A stretch of 64,000 bases of DNA from Centipeda infelix ATCC 43532 (GCF_000234095.1 NZ_JH376799.1:215217-279216), one strand, 5' to 3'; shown: positions 53,433-63,376, numbered from the stretch's first letter. Numbers and translations: made by a program. The notes: generated from the sequence alone by a model not told the origin.

Positions 53433-54650
53433 TTACTGGAGGCGTGCAGCACGCTCCAGCGGGCTGACAATCTCCGTAATGCGAACGCCGAAGTTCTCGT
53501 CGATGACGACAACTTCTCCCTTCGCCAAATACTTGCCGTTGACCATGATGTCCACGGGTTCTCCGGCGAGCTTATCCAGTTCCACGATAGACCCCTTCGT
53601 CAGGTCGAGAATGTCCTTGATCGACTTCTTCGTGCGACCAAGTTCCACGTTGACCTGAAGGGGGACATCGAGAATAAGACCGATATTGGCATCGTTGACC
53701 TGTACCGGAGAAGAACTCAGCGGCGTAAACTGTGCCGACTGTACCGGTACATTGGATGCGACATGTGGCTGCATAGGCGGTGCTCCATATCCATAGTTTG
53801 CAGGTGCAGCAGCTGCAGCCGGAGGCGCAGCCGGTGCCGATGCCGGCGCGGGTGCGGCGGCAGGCGGCGGCGCAGCAGCAGCCGCCACGACAGCTTCTTC
53901 CTCGTTGTCGACATCCGCTGACTGATTCATCAGCGCATCGACCATATCCCTTGCGACATCGAGCGGTAGGAGCTGCATGATCTCGCTGTCAATGAGACCA
54001 TCCACTTCCATGCGGAACGATGCCTGAATGATCGGATCTGCTTTATCGAGGAGTTTAGAGACAACTTCCTCTGTCCCGAGGTCAACCAGAGTGACAGCAG
54101 GCGGAGTAATATCCACCTTTTTGTTGAACATTGAGGAAAGCGAGGTTGCAACACTGCCCATCATCTGGTTCATGCACTCGCTGACCGCACTCATGTGGAG
54201 CTCGTTCAGCTCCGTGTCGGGATTGGTACCATCGTTGCCCATCATCAGATCGGCGATAATTGCTGCATCCTTTGCCTGGATACAGAGGACATTGTTGCCC
54301 TCGATCCCAATGCTGTAGCCGACTTCGACCACGAGGAATGGTATGGGATATTTTTCTTTAAGCGCACGCAGATTCGACACCGAGACGGTTGGGGTCGTGA
54401 TCGACACCTTGCGCCCGAGAAGGACGGACAGCGTCGTCGCCGCACCGCCCATCGAGATATTGCCGATTTCGCCGAGCGCGTCGCGCTCCAGATCAGTAAT
54501 ACCGGCATCACCGGCAGGAGACGAATCGTCTGCAGCAGCAGCGTCGGCAGGAGACGATTCGCCCGCAGCTTCCTCAGCAGGAGGGTCACTCGATGCTCCC
54601 CCGTTCAGGAGGGCATCGATCTCCTCCTGCGAGATCATTTCATCACTCAT
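53433..54650 (-). CDS. fliY: flagellar motor switch phosphatase FliY
   Basis: Switch-complex protein of 405 residues that combines a CheC-like CheY-P phosphatase with a FliN/SpoA domain. The N-terminal CheY-binding peptide is QEEIDALLNGG. Both phosphatase motifs are intact (ALGEIGNISMGGAATTL and VSECMNQMMGSVATSL). An Ala/Pro-rich linker (about 240-300) precedes the SpoA domain (VNVELGRTKKSIKDILDL). ATG 54650 was chosen since an earlier ATG abuts AAGGAG. It overlaps fliM by eight bases. Confidence 0.96.
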   Translation of the reverse strand: MSDEMISQEEIDALLNGGASSDPPAEEAAGESSPADAAAADDSSPAGDAGITDLERDALGEIGNISMGGAATTLSVLLGRKVSITTPTVSVSNLRALKEKYPIPFLVVEVGYSIGIEGNNVLCIQAKDAAIIADLMMGNDGTNPDTELNELHMSAVSECMNQMMGSVATSLSSMFNKKVDITPPAVTLVDLGTEEVVSKLLDKADPIIQASFRMEVDGLIDSEIMQLLPLDVARDMVDALMNQSADVDNEEEAVVAAAAAPPPAAAPAPASAPAAPPAAAAAPANYGYGAPPMQPHVASNVPVQSAQFTPLSSSPVQVNDANIGLILDVPLQVNVELGRTKKSIKDILDLTKGSIVELDKLAGEPVDIMVNGKYLAKGEVVVIDENFGVRITEIVSPLERAARLQ

Positions 54651-55644
54651 TCGCGTCGTCATCTCCTTCTATAATGCCGGATATTTGCACAGCCATGCGC
54701 TTTCCGGAGGTTCCCGGATGTGCGCGGAACTTTGCGTTTGTGCCGACGTAACAGATTAGTTCATCCTTCGTCAGCGTATCGAGCTGGAGCACATCACCGA
54801 ATCCAAGTGTGAGAAATTCGTGGATTGTGATATTGACCGAACCGAGCTCCACCTTGAACGGCACATGTGTGCGTTCGATCTTGCGCTGAAGCTCCGCCAC
54901 TTGCTCGGGCGAACTCTCCTTATCTACGGAGGATGCCACCCAGAACGAGGTGGTCAGCTTCGACATGACCGGCTCAAGCACCAGATACGGGATACAGATG
55001 TTCATCATGCCGTCCACATCCCCAAGCTTGACATGGATTGTGACGAGCACAACCATGTCGCTGGGCGGAACGATCTGTGCAAACTGCGGATTCGTTTCCA
55101 TCGTCTCGAAGTTCGGACGGAACTCCACCACATTGCTCCATGCTTCCCTGAAATAATTTGTCACCGTATCAATGAAACGGCGCATAACCGCCGTCTCAAT
55201 ATCCGTCAGCGCACGCGACTTGATGCCGGATTTCCCTTCTCCGCCAAAGACGCGGTCGACGTAGGCAAACGCCAGACCCGTGCCGACCTCAATGATGATA
55301 TTCCCCTTCAGCGGCGGCAGCGCAAGGATGCCAATCACCGAGGGATTCCCCATGGACTGGACAAACTCCTGATAGGTCACCTGCTCGACCGACATCACCT
55401 CGATCTCGACCATCGTACGCAGACTCGCCGACAGATACGTATTTAAGAGACGCGAAAAGCTCTCATGCAGCATGAAGAGCGTTCGAATCTGATCCTTGGA
55501 GAATCTATCCGGGCGCTTGAAGTCATAGACCTTGACCTTGCGTTCCTCTTCTTCCGCCTTGACTTCCTCGGCGGAAACCGAGCCATCCGAAAGAGCCGAA
55601 AGCAGCTTATCTATTTCGGATTGAGACAGTACGTCCTCAGCCAA
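54643..55644 (-). CDS. fliM: flagellar motor switch protein FliM
   Basis: Rotor switch protein that binds CheY-P; 333 residues. The N-terminal CheY-binding motif is LSQSEIDKLLSAL. The CheC-like middle domain contains GIKSRALTDIETAVMRRFI, and a C-terminal SpoA domain follows (VNITIHEFLTLGFGDVLQLD). The start is TTG 55644, seven bases after AGGGGG. It lies between fliL and fliY. Confidence 0.97.
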   Translation of the reverse strand: MAEDVLSQSEIDKLLSALSDGSVSAEEVKAEEEERKVKVYDFKRPDRFSKDQIRTLFMLHESFSRLLNTYLSASLRTMVEIEVMSVEQVTYQEFVQSMGNPSVIGILALPPLKGNIIIEVGTGLAFAYVDRVFGGEGKSGIKSRALTDIETAVMRRFIDTVTNYFREAWSNVVEFRPNFETMETNPQFAQIVPPSDMVVLVTIHVKLGDVDGMMNICIPYLVLEPVMSKLTTSFWVASSVDKESSPEQVAELQRKIERTHVPFKVELGSVNITIHEFLTLGFGDVLQLDTLTKDELICYVGTNAKFRAHPGTSGKRMAVQISGIIEGDDDANE

Positions 55645-55683
55645 GACTCTTCCCCCTTCCCACTATGCAGTGATTCATCTTAC

Positions 55684-56208
55684 TTACTGCAGCAGGAAGC
55701 TCGTGATGTAAACATCATAAACAGAGCCCTGACCCAGGCGCTCGTTGAGCGCATCCTTCAGCTGCTTCTTGAGCGCATCCTGGTTGGATGCGTCGAATTC
55801 CTCGAGCGGTGCGGCACGCAGGAACTGCATCGTCGTATCGAGGATCTTCGTCTCTGCAACGGAGCCGACCTTGCCGTCCACCACGTTGTCAGACTTGCCC
55901 GGATTCAGTTCGAGGACGATGCCCGCCTTCAGGAACTTGCCCGCACGACCACCGCCAACATTGACGAGGATACCTTCCTTTGGATCACCGAGCTTATAGA
56001 ACACGCCGGGGTCATGATTTGCCCTGCCCCCGCCTCCATCTTCAGCGTGTGAAGGCGTTTCCGCCTGCGAGAAGATGTAGTACGAGATTCCGCCGGCTGC
56101 TGCCACCGCGACCAGAACCGCCACAACAACCACCACAATCATCATGAGCATAGGTGATTTCTGCTTGGGCTGCTCCACCGCCGCCTGTTCTTCCTTTTCC
56201 TCCGCCAT
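55684..56208 (-). CDS. fliL: flagellar basal body-associated protein FliL
   Basis: Membrane protein that supports the stators; 174 residues. A short acidic cytosolic N-terminus, one membrane helix (about 20-45) and an extracytoplasmic FliL domain with the conserved ending KKQLKDALNERLGQGSVYDVYITSFLLQ-type helix and strand. A Gly-rich stretch follows the helix. It has its own promoter next to flbD. Confidence 0.94.
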   Translation of the reverse strand: MAEEKEEQAAVEQPKQKSPMLMMIVVVVVAVLVAVAAAGGISYYIFSQAETPSHAEDGGGGRANHDPGVFYKLGDPKEGILVNVGGGRAGKFLKAGIVLELNPGKSDNVVDGKVGSVAETKILDTTMQFLRAAPLEEFDASNQDALKKQLKDALNERLGQGSVYDVYITSFLLQ

Positions 56209-56298
56209 GAGTTATTTCCCTCCCTAAAAATGACCACGAAGCCGCAGCGGCTCCACACACAGGCACTCCCTTGCCATGTAGAGGAACACCGTCCTCCC

Positions 56299-56327
56299 AT
56301 TATACCAAAGGAATGGAATTTCGCCAA
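56299..56327 (-). promoter_or_regulatory. promoter upstream of fliL
   Basis: Minus-strand TTGGCG (56322-56327), 17 bases, consensus TATAAT (56299-56304). It begins directly at the flbD stop. A small hairpin (AGCCG/CGGCT, 56240-56252) lies in the leader. Confidence 0.75.
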
Positions 56328-56528
56328 CTAATTTTGATGAAGCGCACGGCGATACTTGATCGTGCGCCGCACAATCTCCTCCATTGGTTCCTCGACGATC
56401 AGTTTTTTCCCATTGGTAAGTGTCACCACGGTATCCGGTGTCTCCTCAATGCTCTCGATGATCTCTGCGTTGAGAACGAACTCCCCCCGTTTGTTCGTCT
56501 TGGAGTTGAACTTCGTCAGCATGATCAT
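56328..56528 (-). CDS. flagellar FlbD family protein
   Basis: A 66-residue protein of the flagellar FlbD (SwrD-like) family. It begins with the MLTKFNSK type motif, continues with FVLNAEIIESIEETPDTVV and ends with TNGKKLIVEE. SwrD raises flagellar power in Bacillus. In related operons it follows flgE; here the upstream neighbour is recO and the hook genes are missing. GGAGG precedes the ATG. Confidence 0.93.
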   Translation of the reverse strand: MIMLTKFNSKTNKRGEFVLNAEIIESIEETPDTVVTLTNGKKLIVEEPMEEIVRRTIKYRRALHQN

Positions 56529-56681
56529 GACAGGCTTCCCCTCCGTTCCCTTTCCGTCTTTCTCAATGCGCAGAAAAAATCATGCGCACATTACTACCTG
56601 ATATTATTTCGCCGTCGTCATCACTTTTCCTTTTTTTCGGGACTATTTTTTTCATCATATCTTAAATATTTCACAAAAAAT

Positions 56682-57413
56682 TTATCCAAGCTGAGATAAA
56701 AAGGCAAGGGAGCGCAGCGGCTGACCGGCGAGTTCCTGTATATGCGCGAGCACGAGCGCCTCTGCAGCCATCAGTGTTCCGCCGCGCAGCTGCATGGGTA
56801 CGGGGTGTGCCCAGTCGAGCTGTTCGAGTGCGACGAGGAGCAGCCGCAGCTCCTCCGAAAAATCTGTGGCATCTTCCGTACAGCAGTCCGCACAGAGAGC
56901 TCCGCCCTCGCGTGTGTGAAAAAAGGCATCGCCCGTGATCTTTGCGCCGCAGTGAAGACAGTTTGCGTAACTCTGTCCGAGCCCCGCCGCCGCGAGTGTC
57001 TGGAGTACGGCGGCGAGTGCTGTCACGCGCGGGTTACGCGTCTCGAACGCCGTGAGGATCGCCGCGAGTTTGTGAAAAAACACTTCATCCGCAACGCCCT
57101 CGGGCAGCAGCGCACGGATTACCTCTGCAACAAACGTCGCGTATGCGAGTGCCGTGAGATCAAGCGAGAGCTTTGCATGGTGCGCACGTACGCTTGCTGT
57201 CTTGACTGTCTCCAGACGCGCCCCCTCGGCGAGCTGCAGATCAGCGTGCACGAACATCTGCATCGCGCCTGCGAGGGGGCTGCGCGGACGACGACAACCG
57301 AACGCGGCGGCGCGCAGGAGTCCGCGCTCACGCGTGAAGATCGTCATGACCTTATCCGCCTCACCCCAGCTGCGCGTGCCGAGTACGATGCCCTCCGCCG
57401 CATAGAGAGCCAT
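56682..57413 (-). CDS. recO: DNA repair protein RecO
   Basis: Mediator that loads RecA on SSB-coated DNA, together with RecR; 243 residues. The N-terminal OB fold begins YAAEGIVLGTRSWGEADKVM. The helical C-terminal domain holds a four-cysteine zinc site (CLHCG and CADCC). It starts right after the DUF502 stop. A 153-base gap with an AT-rich stretch separates it from flbD; no clear promoter or terminator is seen there. Confidence 0.95.
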   Translation of the reverse strand: MALYAAEGIVLGTRSWGEADKVMTIFTRERGLLRAAAFGCRRPRSPLAGAMQMFVHADLQLAEGARLETVKTASVRAHHAKLSLDLTALAYATFVAEVIRALLPEGVADEVFFHKLAAILTAFETRNPRVTALAAVLQTLAAAGLGQSYANCLHCGAKITGDAFFHTREGGALCADCCTEDATDFSEELRLLLVALEQLDWAHPVPMQLRGGTLMAAEALVLAHIQELAGQPLRSLAFLSQLG

Positions 57414-58118
57414 CTACACCTCCGTCCCCCGCCGCTCCTCGGCAGGCTGAATATCGGCAGAAGCCTTTTTCTGCGGCGGCTTCTTTTTCACCTCGTCAAG
57501 CGGCATCACCGCCCCCGCCGTCAGCATATACTGCAGAGCCTCCTCCTTTGGGATGTCGATCGTCACAGCATCCTCCTCCCGGACGAGCAGCGTCGTCCCC
57601 GAGGTCATGTTGAGACTCCACGGAACAAAAACACAGATGTAGCCGCCGCCCATCGCCTCCTGAAAGCGCGGCGGCAGATCCGCCATCACAAAGCCGAGCG
57701 CACGCCCGCCCTGATAGGGTATATGGACGACGCGCTTGAAGTTGCTGCTCGAGTCGAGCACCGCCTCCGAGAGACGCTTGACGCTCGTATAGATGAACTT
57801 CACGAACGGGATCGTCCCGATCAGCGTCTCGCCGAGCGAGATGATCTTTGCAAGTGCCCAGTTTGTCGATGCCCAGCCGACAGCGTAGATCACAAGGATG
57901 AGCGTAATGATGCCCATGCCGGGGAAATAAAAGGGCAGATACTGCCCGAGCACACCTTCGGTAAACCGCAGCGTCCACTCGATGACGAACAGCGTGATGA
58001 TGACGGGCACGAGGACGAGCAGCCCATTGACAAAGCGGCGTGACATACGATTAAGCTCACGCTGATACATCCGATCAAATGTCGGTGTCATGACCGCTGT
58101 TTCTTCAATCGGTTTCAT
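57414..58118 (-). CDS. DUF502 family membrane protein
   Basis: A 234-residue predicted membrane protein of the DUF502 family, with two helices (about 30-52 and 65-90) and a soluble part containing GTIPFVKFIYTSVKRLSEAV and VFVPWSLNMTSGTTLLV. Function is unknown. The C-terminal tail is Lys/Pro/Glu-rich. ATG 58118, ten bases after GGGAG and overlapping era by 14 bases, was preferred to the longer frame that lies wholly inside era. Confidence 0.88.
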   Translation of the reverse strand: MKPIEETAVMTPTFDRMYQRELNRMSRRFVNGLLVLVPVIITLFVIEWTLRFTEGVLGQYLPFYFPGMGIITLILVIYAVGWASTNWALAKIISLGETLIGTIPFVKFIYTSVKRLSEAVLDSSSNFKRVVHIPYQGGRALGFVMADLPPRFQEAMGGGYICVFVPWSLNMTSGTTLLVREEDAVTIDIPKEEALQYMLTAGAVMPLDEVKKKPPQKKASADIQPAEERRGTEV

Positions 58119-59001
58119 AGAACCCAAACTCCCGCAGGGCAGTTGCCCGATTACGCCAATCCTTGCGCGTCTTGACCCAGAGGTCGAGGTAGACCTTTGA
58201 CCCGAGCAGTGTCTCCACATCGGTACGCGCCTGTGCGCCGATTGTCCGCAGGAGCGCACCTTTTGTGCCGATGACAATTCCCTTCTGCGATTCACGTTCG
58301 ACATAGATCACAGCACGGATGTAGACATCGCCCTTTTGCCGTGTTGTCATCTCCTCAATATCGACCGCGACCGCATGCGGGATCTCATCGCGCGTCAGTG
58401 CGAGCACCTTCTCGCGCACAAGCTCGGCAACGATCAGCCGCTCCGGCTGATCCGTCACCATGTCGGCAGGGTAGTACTGCGGTCCCTCGGGCAAATGAGC
58501 TTTGATCTCCGCGAGCAGCCCGTCCAGATTTTCCCTCTCACGCGCCGAGATGGGCACAATTCCTGCAAACTGATACGCCTTCGCATAGCTTGCAATAATC
58601 GGCAGTGTCTGCGCACGCGGGATACAGTCCACCTTGTTCACCGCGAGCAAGACGGGCACGCGGACATTTGCGAGCTGTTTCAGAATGTACTGCTCGCCCG
58701 CTCCCATCTTCTCCGTCACATCCACGACAAAGACAATGACATCGACACCGTGAAGTGCCCCCTCCGTTGCCTTCGCCATATAGGCACCGAGCTTGTGCTT
58801 CGGTTTGTGTACGCCAGGCGTATCAAGGAAGATAACCTGCGCATCCTCCTCCGTCAGAATGCAGAGGATACGGCTGCGCGTTGTCTGCGGCTTGTCGCTC
58901 ATAATGGCGATCTTCTGCCCGATGAGCGCATTGATTAAAGTAGATTTGCCGACATTCGGCCGCCCGATCACGGCGGCGAATCCGGATTTATGTGCATTCA
59001 T
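58105..59001 (-). CDS. era: GTPase Era
   Basis: Ribosome-assembly GTPase that binds the 3' end of 16S rRNA; 298 residues. G motifs are [10 protein letters not shown] (G1), [10 protein letters not shown] (G3) and NKVD (G4). A C-terminal KH domain follows ([15 protein letters not shown]). Its start overlaps the ybeY stop by ATGA. YbeY acts on the same 16S rRNA end. Confidence 0.97.
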   Translation of the reverse strand: MNAHKSGFAAVIGRPNVGKSTLINALIGQKIAIMSDKPQTTRSRILCILTEEDAQVIFLDTPGVHKPKHKLGAYMAKATEGALHGVDVIVFVVDVTEKMGAGEQYILKQLANVRVPVLLAVNKVDCIPRAQTLPIIASYAKAYQFAGIVPISARERENLDGLLAEIKAHLPEGPQYYPADMVTDQPERLIVAELVREKVLALTRDEIPHAVAVDIEEMTTRQKGDVYIRAVIYVERESQKGIVIGTKGALLRTIGAQARTDVETLLGSKVYLDLWVKTRKDWRNRATALREFGFYETD

Positions 59002-59459
59002 CGTGCGATCCCAAGCTCCTCCATAACATGACGCTGCTCCTCCTCCATCTCCTGCCGTTCCGCCTCCTCCATATGGTCATAACCGAGGAGGTGCAGCATC
59101 CCATGTACTGTGAGAAAGGAGAGTTCGCGCAGCGGACTGTGCCCGTACTCCTCCGCCTGTGCCGCCACATGATCAAGCGAGATGACGAGGTCGCCGAGCA
59201 CATCATGCCCCTGCGCCCCGACGATCTCCGGCTCCTCGCTCTCGGTGAGAGCAAAGGAGAGCACATCCGTTGGGCGGTCGACAGCACGGTAGATACGGTT
59301 CAGTTCATGAATATGCGCATCGTCCGTCAGCGTCACACTCACCTCGGCATCTTCTGCGCCGTAGAGCCGCCCGACTGTTTCGATGGCACGGCGTACGGCT
59401 GTGATGTCCGCGTCAGATACCGCGAGCATCTCCGGCTCCCGGCGAATCTCAATCTCCAT
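58998..59459 (-). CDS. ybeY: rRNA maturation RNase YbeY
   Basis: Zinc endoribonuclease for 16S rRNA 3' processing and ribosome quality control; 153 residues. The metal motif [11 protein letters not shown] (HxxxHxxxxxH) is intact, as is [11 protein letters not shown] 59459 gives the typical MEIEIRRE start inside the last codons of phoH (11-base overlap). A longer frame was rejected. Confidence 0.95.
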   Translation of the reverse strand: MEIEIRREPEMLAVSDADITAVRRAIETVGRLYGAEDAEVSVTLTDDAHIHELNRIYRAVDRPTDVLSFALTESEEPEIVGAQGHDVLGDLVISLDHVAAQAEEYGHSPLRELSFLTVHGMLHLLGYDHMEEAERQEMEEEQRHVMEELGIAR

Positions 59460-60429
59460 GTGTGCGCCCCCGCTTCTTCTCCCATGCACCGTACGCCTCG
59501 ACAATGCGCGTCACGACCTCGTGACGGATGATATCGACCGGCTCGAGCCGTACGATGCCAACGCCCTTCACACCGCGCAGGATCTGAGACGCCTGCTTCA
59601 GCCCCGACACCGTACTGCGCGGCAGGTCGACCTGCTCAAGGTCGCCCGTCACCACCATGCGCGAGCCGAAGCCAAGGCGCGTGAGGAACATCTTCATCTG
59701 TGCGCCCGTCGTATTCTGTGCTTCGTCGAGGATGATGAAGGCATCCTCGAGCGTGCGCCCGCGGATATAGGCGAGCGGCGCAACCTCGATGAGCTGGCGG
59801 CTCATCATCTTCTGATAGGCTTCCGCGCCGAGGATGTCTTGCAGGGCATCGTAGAGCGGGCGCAGATACGGGTTGATCTTCTCCGTGAGATCGCCGGGCA
59901 GGAATCCCAGATGCTCGCCCGCCTCGACGGCGGGCCTCGTGAGGATGATGCGGCTGACCTCGCGGTTGCGGAGTGCCGCGACCGCCATCACGACCGCAAG
60001 GTACGTCTTTCCCGTGCCCGCAGGACCGACACCCAACGTCACGGCATTGCGGCGAATCTTGGCGAGGTAGTCGCGCTGTCCGAGCGTCTTGGCACGCACT
60101 TCCCTGCCCTTTGCCGTCACGAGCAGCACCTCGGCAAAGAGTGCGTGCAGCTCTTCCACCTTCCCCGCGCGGACAAGCTGTGCTCCGTAGGTCACCTCAT
60201 GCGTCGTCAGCTTTGCCCCCTGCCGCTGATAGAAGAGGAGTTCCTGCACGAGTGTCCGCACGTCGGCGACATCCGCCTCCGCCCCCGTCACGGAAAGCGC
60301 CGTTCCACGGCCAACCATGCGGCAGGAAAAAACCTCCTGCATACATTGGAGCAGCGCATCGCGCTCCCCGAGCAGGGCAGCCGCCTCGTGCATATCCCGA
60401 AACTCAATCGTATCCGTCATCTCCTGCAA
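59449..60429 (-). CDS. PhoH family ATPase (PhoH-like)
   Basis: Cytosolic P-loop protein of 326 residues, with Walker [11 protein letters not shown], Walker [11 protein letters not shown] and the family sequence [19 protein letters not shown]. It is commonly followed by ybeY and era, as here; a role in RNA metabolism is suspected. TTG 60429 lies seven bases after AGGAGG. ATG 60420 and TTG 60435 are alternatives. Confidence 0.94.
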   Translation of the reverse strand: MQEMTDTIEFRDMHEAAALLGERDALLQCMQEVFSCRMVGRGTALSVTGAEADVADVRTLVQELLFYQRQGAKLTTHEVTYGAQLVRAGKVEELHALFAEVLLVTAKGREVRAKTLGQRDYLAKIRRNAVTLGVGPAGTGKTYLAVVMAVAALRNREVSRIILTRPAVEAGEHLGFLPGDLTEKINPYLRPLYDALQDILGAEAYQKMMSRQLIEVAPLAYIRGRTLEDAFIILDEAQNTTGAQMKMFLTRLGFGSRMVVTGDLEQVDLPRSTVSGLKQASQILRGVKGVGIVRLEPVDIIRHEVVTRIVEAYGAWEKKRGRTHGD

Positions 60430-60449
60430 GAACAAACCTCCTGTCTCTG

Positions 60450-61079
60450 TCAGATAAAGTATTCAATCGTATCGTCCGCCGTGCGCCGCGTACGTACGTC
60501 AAAGAGAACGACTGCCTCACGGTTTTCCACCGCTCCGAGGGCGTAGATCTCACGCGTCTCGCGGTTAAAGCAGTCAAACGGTACAATGCGGTTGTAGCTG
60601 TGCGGATGGGCACAGGTCACGCCGATGCCTGCACGCACAAACTCCGGCTCTGCCTCCGCGAGATAGTAGGGATCGAAGAGGTAGATATGATCCTTCGAGG
60701 TACCCGTCAGGAGCGCATAGTGCTCCACCTCGTAGAAAAGCCGCACGACCGCGACGCCGCCGCGCACAAGTGCATCGTTGATATGGCTGTGCGTTCCGAT
60801 GTGCACGGCGCGTCCCGCAAGATACTGACAGGTGAGCGGAAACTGTGTTGCACGCGAAAAGCCTTCGAGCCAGTTCGCGGGATACATCATCGCCATGCGC
60901 GACGTGCCCGCCTTGCACGGCGCTCCATCCATCCCGTAGCAGTCCAGCGTATAGAGCATGACGCTGCGAACGATCTCGGGCGGCACCTCTTGCCGCGGAA
61001 AGAGATAACTCACCGCATTCAGCAGCGCCGTTGGACCGCAGTCATACTCCGACATCTGATAGCGCAGGGGGATCTTCAT
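60450..61079 (-). CDS. C39-like cysteine peptidase family protein
   Basis: A 209-residue protein with the layout of papain-like C39 peptidases. The catalytic cysteine is Cys14 in SEYDCGPTALLNAVSYLF, histidine is in EVEHYALLTG and an acidic residue is in YLFDPYYL. There is no signal peptide or membrane segment, and no ABC transporter or bacteriocin gene adjoins, so it is not a typical leader peptidase. The ATG at 61079 overlaps the EamA stop (ATGA). The substrate is unknown. Confidence 0.75.
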   Translation of the reverse strand: MKIPLRYQMSEYDCGPTALLNAVSYLFPRQEVPPEIVRSVMLYTLDCYGMDGAPCKAGTSRMAMMYPANWLEGFSRATQFPLTCQYLAGRAVHIGTHSHINDALVRGGVAVVRLFYEVEHYALLTGTSKDHIYLFDPYYLAEAEPEFVRAGIGVTCAHPHSYNRIVPFDCFNRETREIYALGAVENREAVVLFDVRTRRTADDTIEYFI

Positions 61080-61981
61080 GTGCAGCCCCATTTCCTTAAA
61101 AGATTCGGTGTCAGAATTGCCGCAATAACGAGCATAATTCCGACCATCTGCAGAGCAACGAAATGCGTGTCAAAGATGAGCCACGCAAAGAACACACTTG
61201 CCACGGGCTCAATCGTCGCCGTGATCGCCGTCTCCTCTGGGCTCAGCCAGCGCAGCCCCGCATTGAACGCAAAGAACGCAACCACCGTCCCCAGCACGAT
61301 AATGACGAGGAGATCAAGCCATGTCCCCGCCGTAAAAAACGAGTCAACGCTGAAAATCACCTGCGTCACAGGCAGCAGGGAAATCCCGCCCATCAGCATA
61401 CAGACAGCGAGCAGAAAGAAGCGGTCAAAGAGCCGCAGGAGATGCACCGGATAGACCATCGCAAAGACAAAGACAATCGCCGAGACGAGGCTCCACACAA
61501 TGCACGCCATCGGTACAGAAAGCCGCGCGATATCGCCGCCCGTGACGAGGAGGAATACCCCCGCGACCGCGACGACAACCGTCCCCGCTTCCGCTGCCGA
61601 CGGCAGCCGCCGCCATCGCACAGCAAGATAGAGGATCATCATCGCGGGGCTCGTGTATGTGATAACCGTCGTCGCCGCCGCATCGCCCGCCGCAATCCCC
61701 TCAAAGTAGGAATACTGCACGAACATAATGCCGAGGATGCCATGAATCGCGAGCTGAAGAAGAATGCGCGGATTGCGGCGCACAGACCGTAATCCACGTC
61801 TGAGCCCCCCGCTCCACCACGCAAGCATAAAGAAAAGGCTGCTTGAGAGGAAAAGACGCACCTGCGTCAGCTCGATCGGAATGTGATCGGACAGTGTGTA
61901 AAAATGCTGTGCCGCCGTACCGCTCGCTGCCCACGCCGTCCCGGCGAGCAGAACAAAGAGAACGGCGGAGAGATGTGACAT
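61076..61981 (-). CDS. EamA/DMT family transporter
   Basis: Drug/metabolite transporter of 301 residues with ten predicted helices in two EamA repeats. Typical stretches are LLAGTAWAASGTAAQHFY in the first helix and FNAGLRWLSPEETAITATIEPVASVFFAW in the second repeat. The substrate cannot be told. It overlaps glmM by one base and the C39-like gene by four. Confidence 0.92.
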   Translation of the reverse strand: MSHLSAVLFVLLAGTAWAASGTAAQHFYTLSDHIPIELTQVRLFLSSSLFFMLAWWSGGLRRGLRSVRRNPRILLQLAIHGILGIMFVQYSYFEGIAAGDAAATTVITYTSPAMMILYLAVRWRRLPSAAEAGTVVVAVAGVFLLVTGGDIARLSVPMACIVWSLVSAIVFVFAMVYPVHLLRLFDRFFLLAVCMLMGGISLLPVTQVIFSVDSFFTAGTWLDLLVIIVLGTVVAFFAFNAGLRWLSPEETAITATIEPVASVFFAWLIFDTHFVALQMVGIMLVIAAILTPNLLRKWGCT

Positions 61982-63336
61982 TATGCCTCACCCTGCTCCC
62001 GTTTGACAACCTCCACAATCGCCCCGCAGACCTCCTCGAGCTGTGTATGATCGCTGCCCTCCGCCATCACGCGAATGAGCGGCTCCGTACCCGAGGGGCG
62101 TACGAGTACGCGTCCGTCGCTCCCGAGGATGCGCTCCCCCTCGGCAATGGCGGCGCGGATGGCGGTATTTTCCGCCCAGCCCTCCTTCGTCTTGACACGC
62201 ACGTTGACGAGCAGCTGCGGATAGGTTGTCATCATCGCATTCAGCTCCGACGCCTTCTTCCCGCTGCGGGAGAGCGCCGCAAGCACCTGCAGTGCCGTGA
62301 TAAGCCCGTCGCCCGTCGTTGCGTACTCGGCAAAGATGATGTGCCCCGACTGCTCGCCGCCGATCGTATAGCCGTTTGCACGCATGGACTCGAGGACATA
62401 GCGGTCCCCGACTGCCGTCACCTCAACGCGTCCGCCAAGCTCTGCGATCGCCTTGTGGAATCCGATGTTCGCCATCACCGTTGTCACAACGGTTTTGTGC
62501 GGCAGCCGTCCCGCATGGATCATCTCGGAGGCGCAGGCGACGAGGATGTGGTCGCCGTCGATCAGCTCACCTTTTTCATCGAGGCAGAGACAGCGGTCGG
62601 CATCCCCGTCATGTGCGATGCCGATGTCCGCACCGCGCTCGAGTACCGTACGGCGCAGCGAGTCCAAATGTGTCGAGCCACAGCCGTCGTTGATATTCAC
62701 ACCATTCGGCAGTGCATGGATCACCTTCACCTCTGCGCCGAGACGGCGGAGCACTTTCGGCATCGCCTCATAGGCGGCACCGTTCGCGCAGTCGAGCACA
62801 ATCTTCATCCCGTCGAACCGCTCCCGGCAGGTGCTCACCACATAGTCGATATACTGGTTGAGGAGATCGTCTCGATACTCCACGACCCCAATGTCCTTGC
62901 CCGTCGGGCGCGCGGCATCGTCATTCGTTTGGAGGCGACGCACGAGTATTTCGAGCTCATCTTCCACCGCATCGGGCAGCTTGTAGCCGTCCCCGCCAAA
63001 AAACTTGATCCCATTGTCCGGAAATGGATTGTGCGAAGCGGAGATCACAATGCCCGCCTGCATGCGGTGTTCGCGCGCAAGATACGCGACCGCAGGGGTT
63101 GGAACAACGCCCGCAAGGATCGCAATGCCGCCCGCCGAGCAAATTCCCGCCGTCAGTGCCGCCTCGAACATCTCGCCCGAGATACGCGTGTCACGTCCGA
63201 TCAGAATGCGCGGGCGCACCTCCGACTGTGCACCGAAGTAAAGCGTCGCCGCACGTCCGAGATGATATGCCAGCTCTGCTGTCAGCTCCGTATTTGCCTC
63301 ACCGCGTACGCCATCCGTACCAAAAAGTCTCATCAT
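61981..63336 (-). CDS. glmM: phosphoglucosamine mutase
   Basis: Converts glucosamine-6-phosphate to glucosamine-1-phosphate for UDP-GlcNAc and peptidoglycan synthesis; 451 residues, full length. The start MMRLFGTDGVRGEAN is typical. The phosphoserine is Ser101 in VISASHNPFPDNGIKFF. The metal loop is DGDADRC, and the C-terminal phosphate loop is RPSGTEPLIRVM. GGGGG precedes the ATG. Confidence 0.97.
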   Translation of the reverse strand: MMRLFGTDGVRGEANTELTAELAYHLGRAATLYFGAQSEVRPRILIGRDTRISGEMFEAALTAGICSAGGIAILAGVVPTPAVAYLAREHRMQAGIVISASHNPFPDNGIKFFGGDGYKLPDAVEDELEILVRRLQTNDDAARPTGKDIGVVEYRDDLLNQYIDYVVSTCRERFDGMKIVLDCANGAAYEAMPKVLRRLGAEVKVIHALPNGVNINDGCGSTHLDSLRRTVLERGADIGIAHDGDADRCLCLDEKGELIDGDHILVACASEMIHAGRLPHKTVVTTVMANIGFHKAIAELGGRVEVTAVGDRYVLESMRANGYTIGGEQSGHIIFAEYATTGDGLITALQVLAALSRSGKKASELNAMMTTYPQLLVNVRVKTKEGWAENTAIRAAIAEGERILGSDGRVLVRPSGTEPLIRVMAEGSDHTQLEEVCGAIVEVVKREQGEA

Positions 63337-63376
63337 GAACAGCCCCCTGCTTATTGTATCGTATTATCTCTATAAT

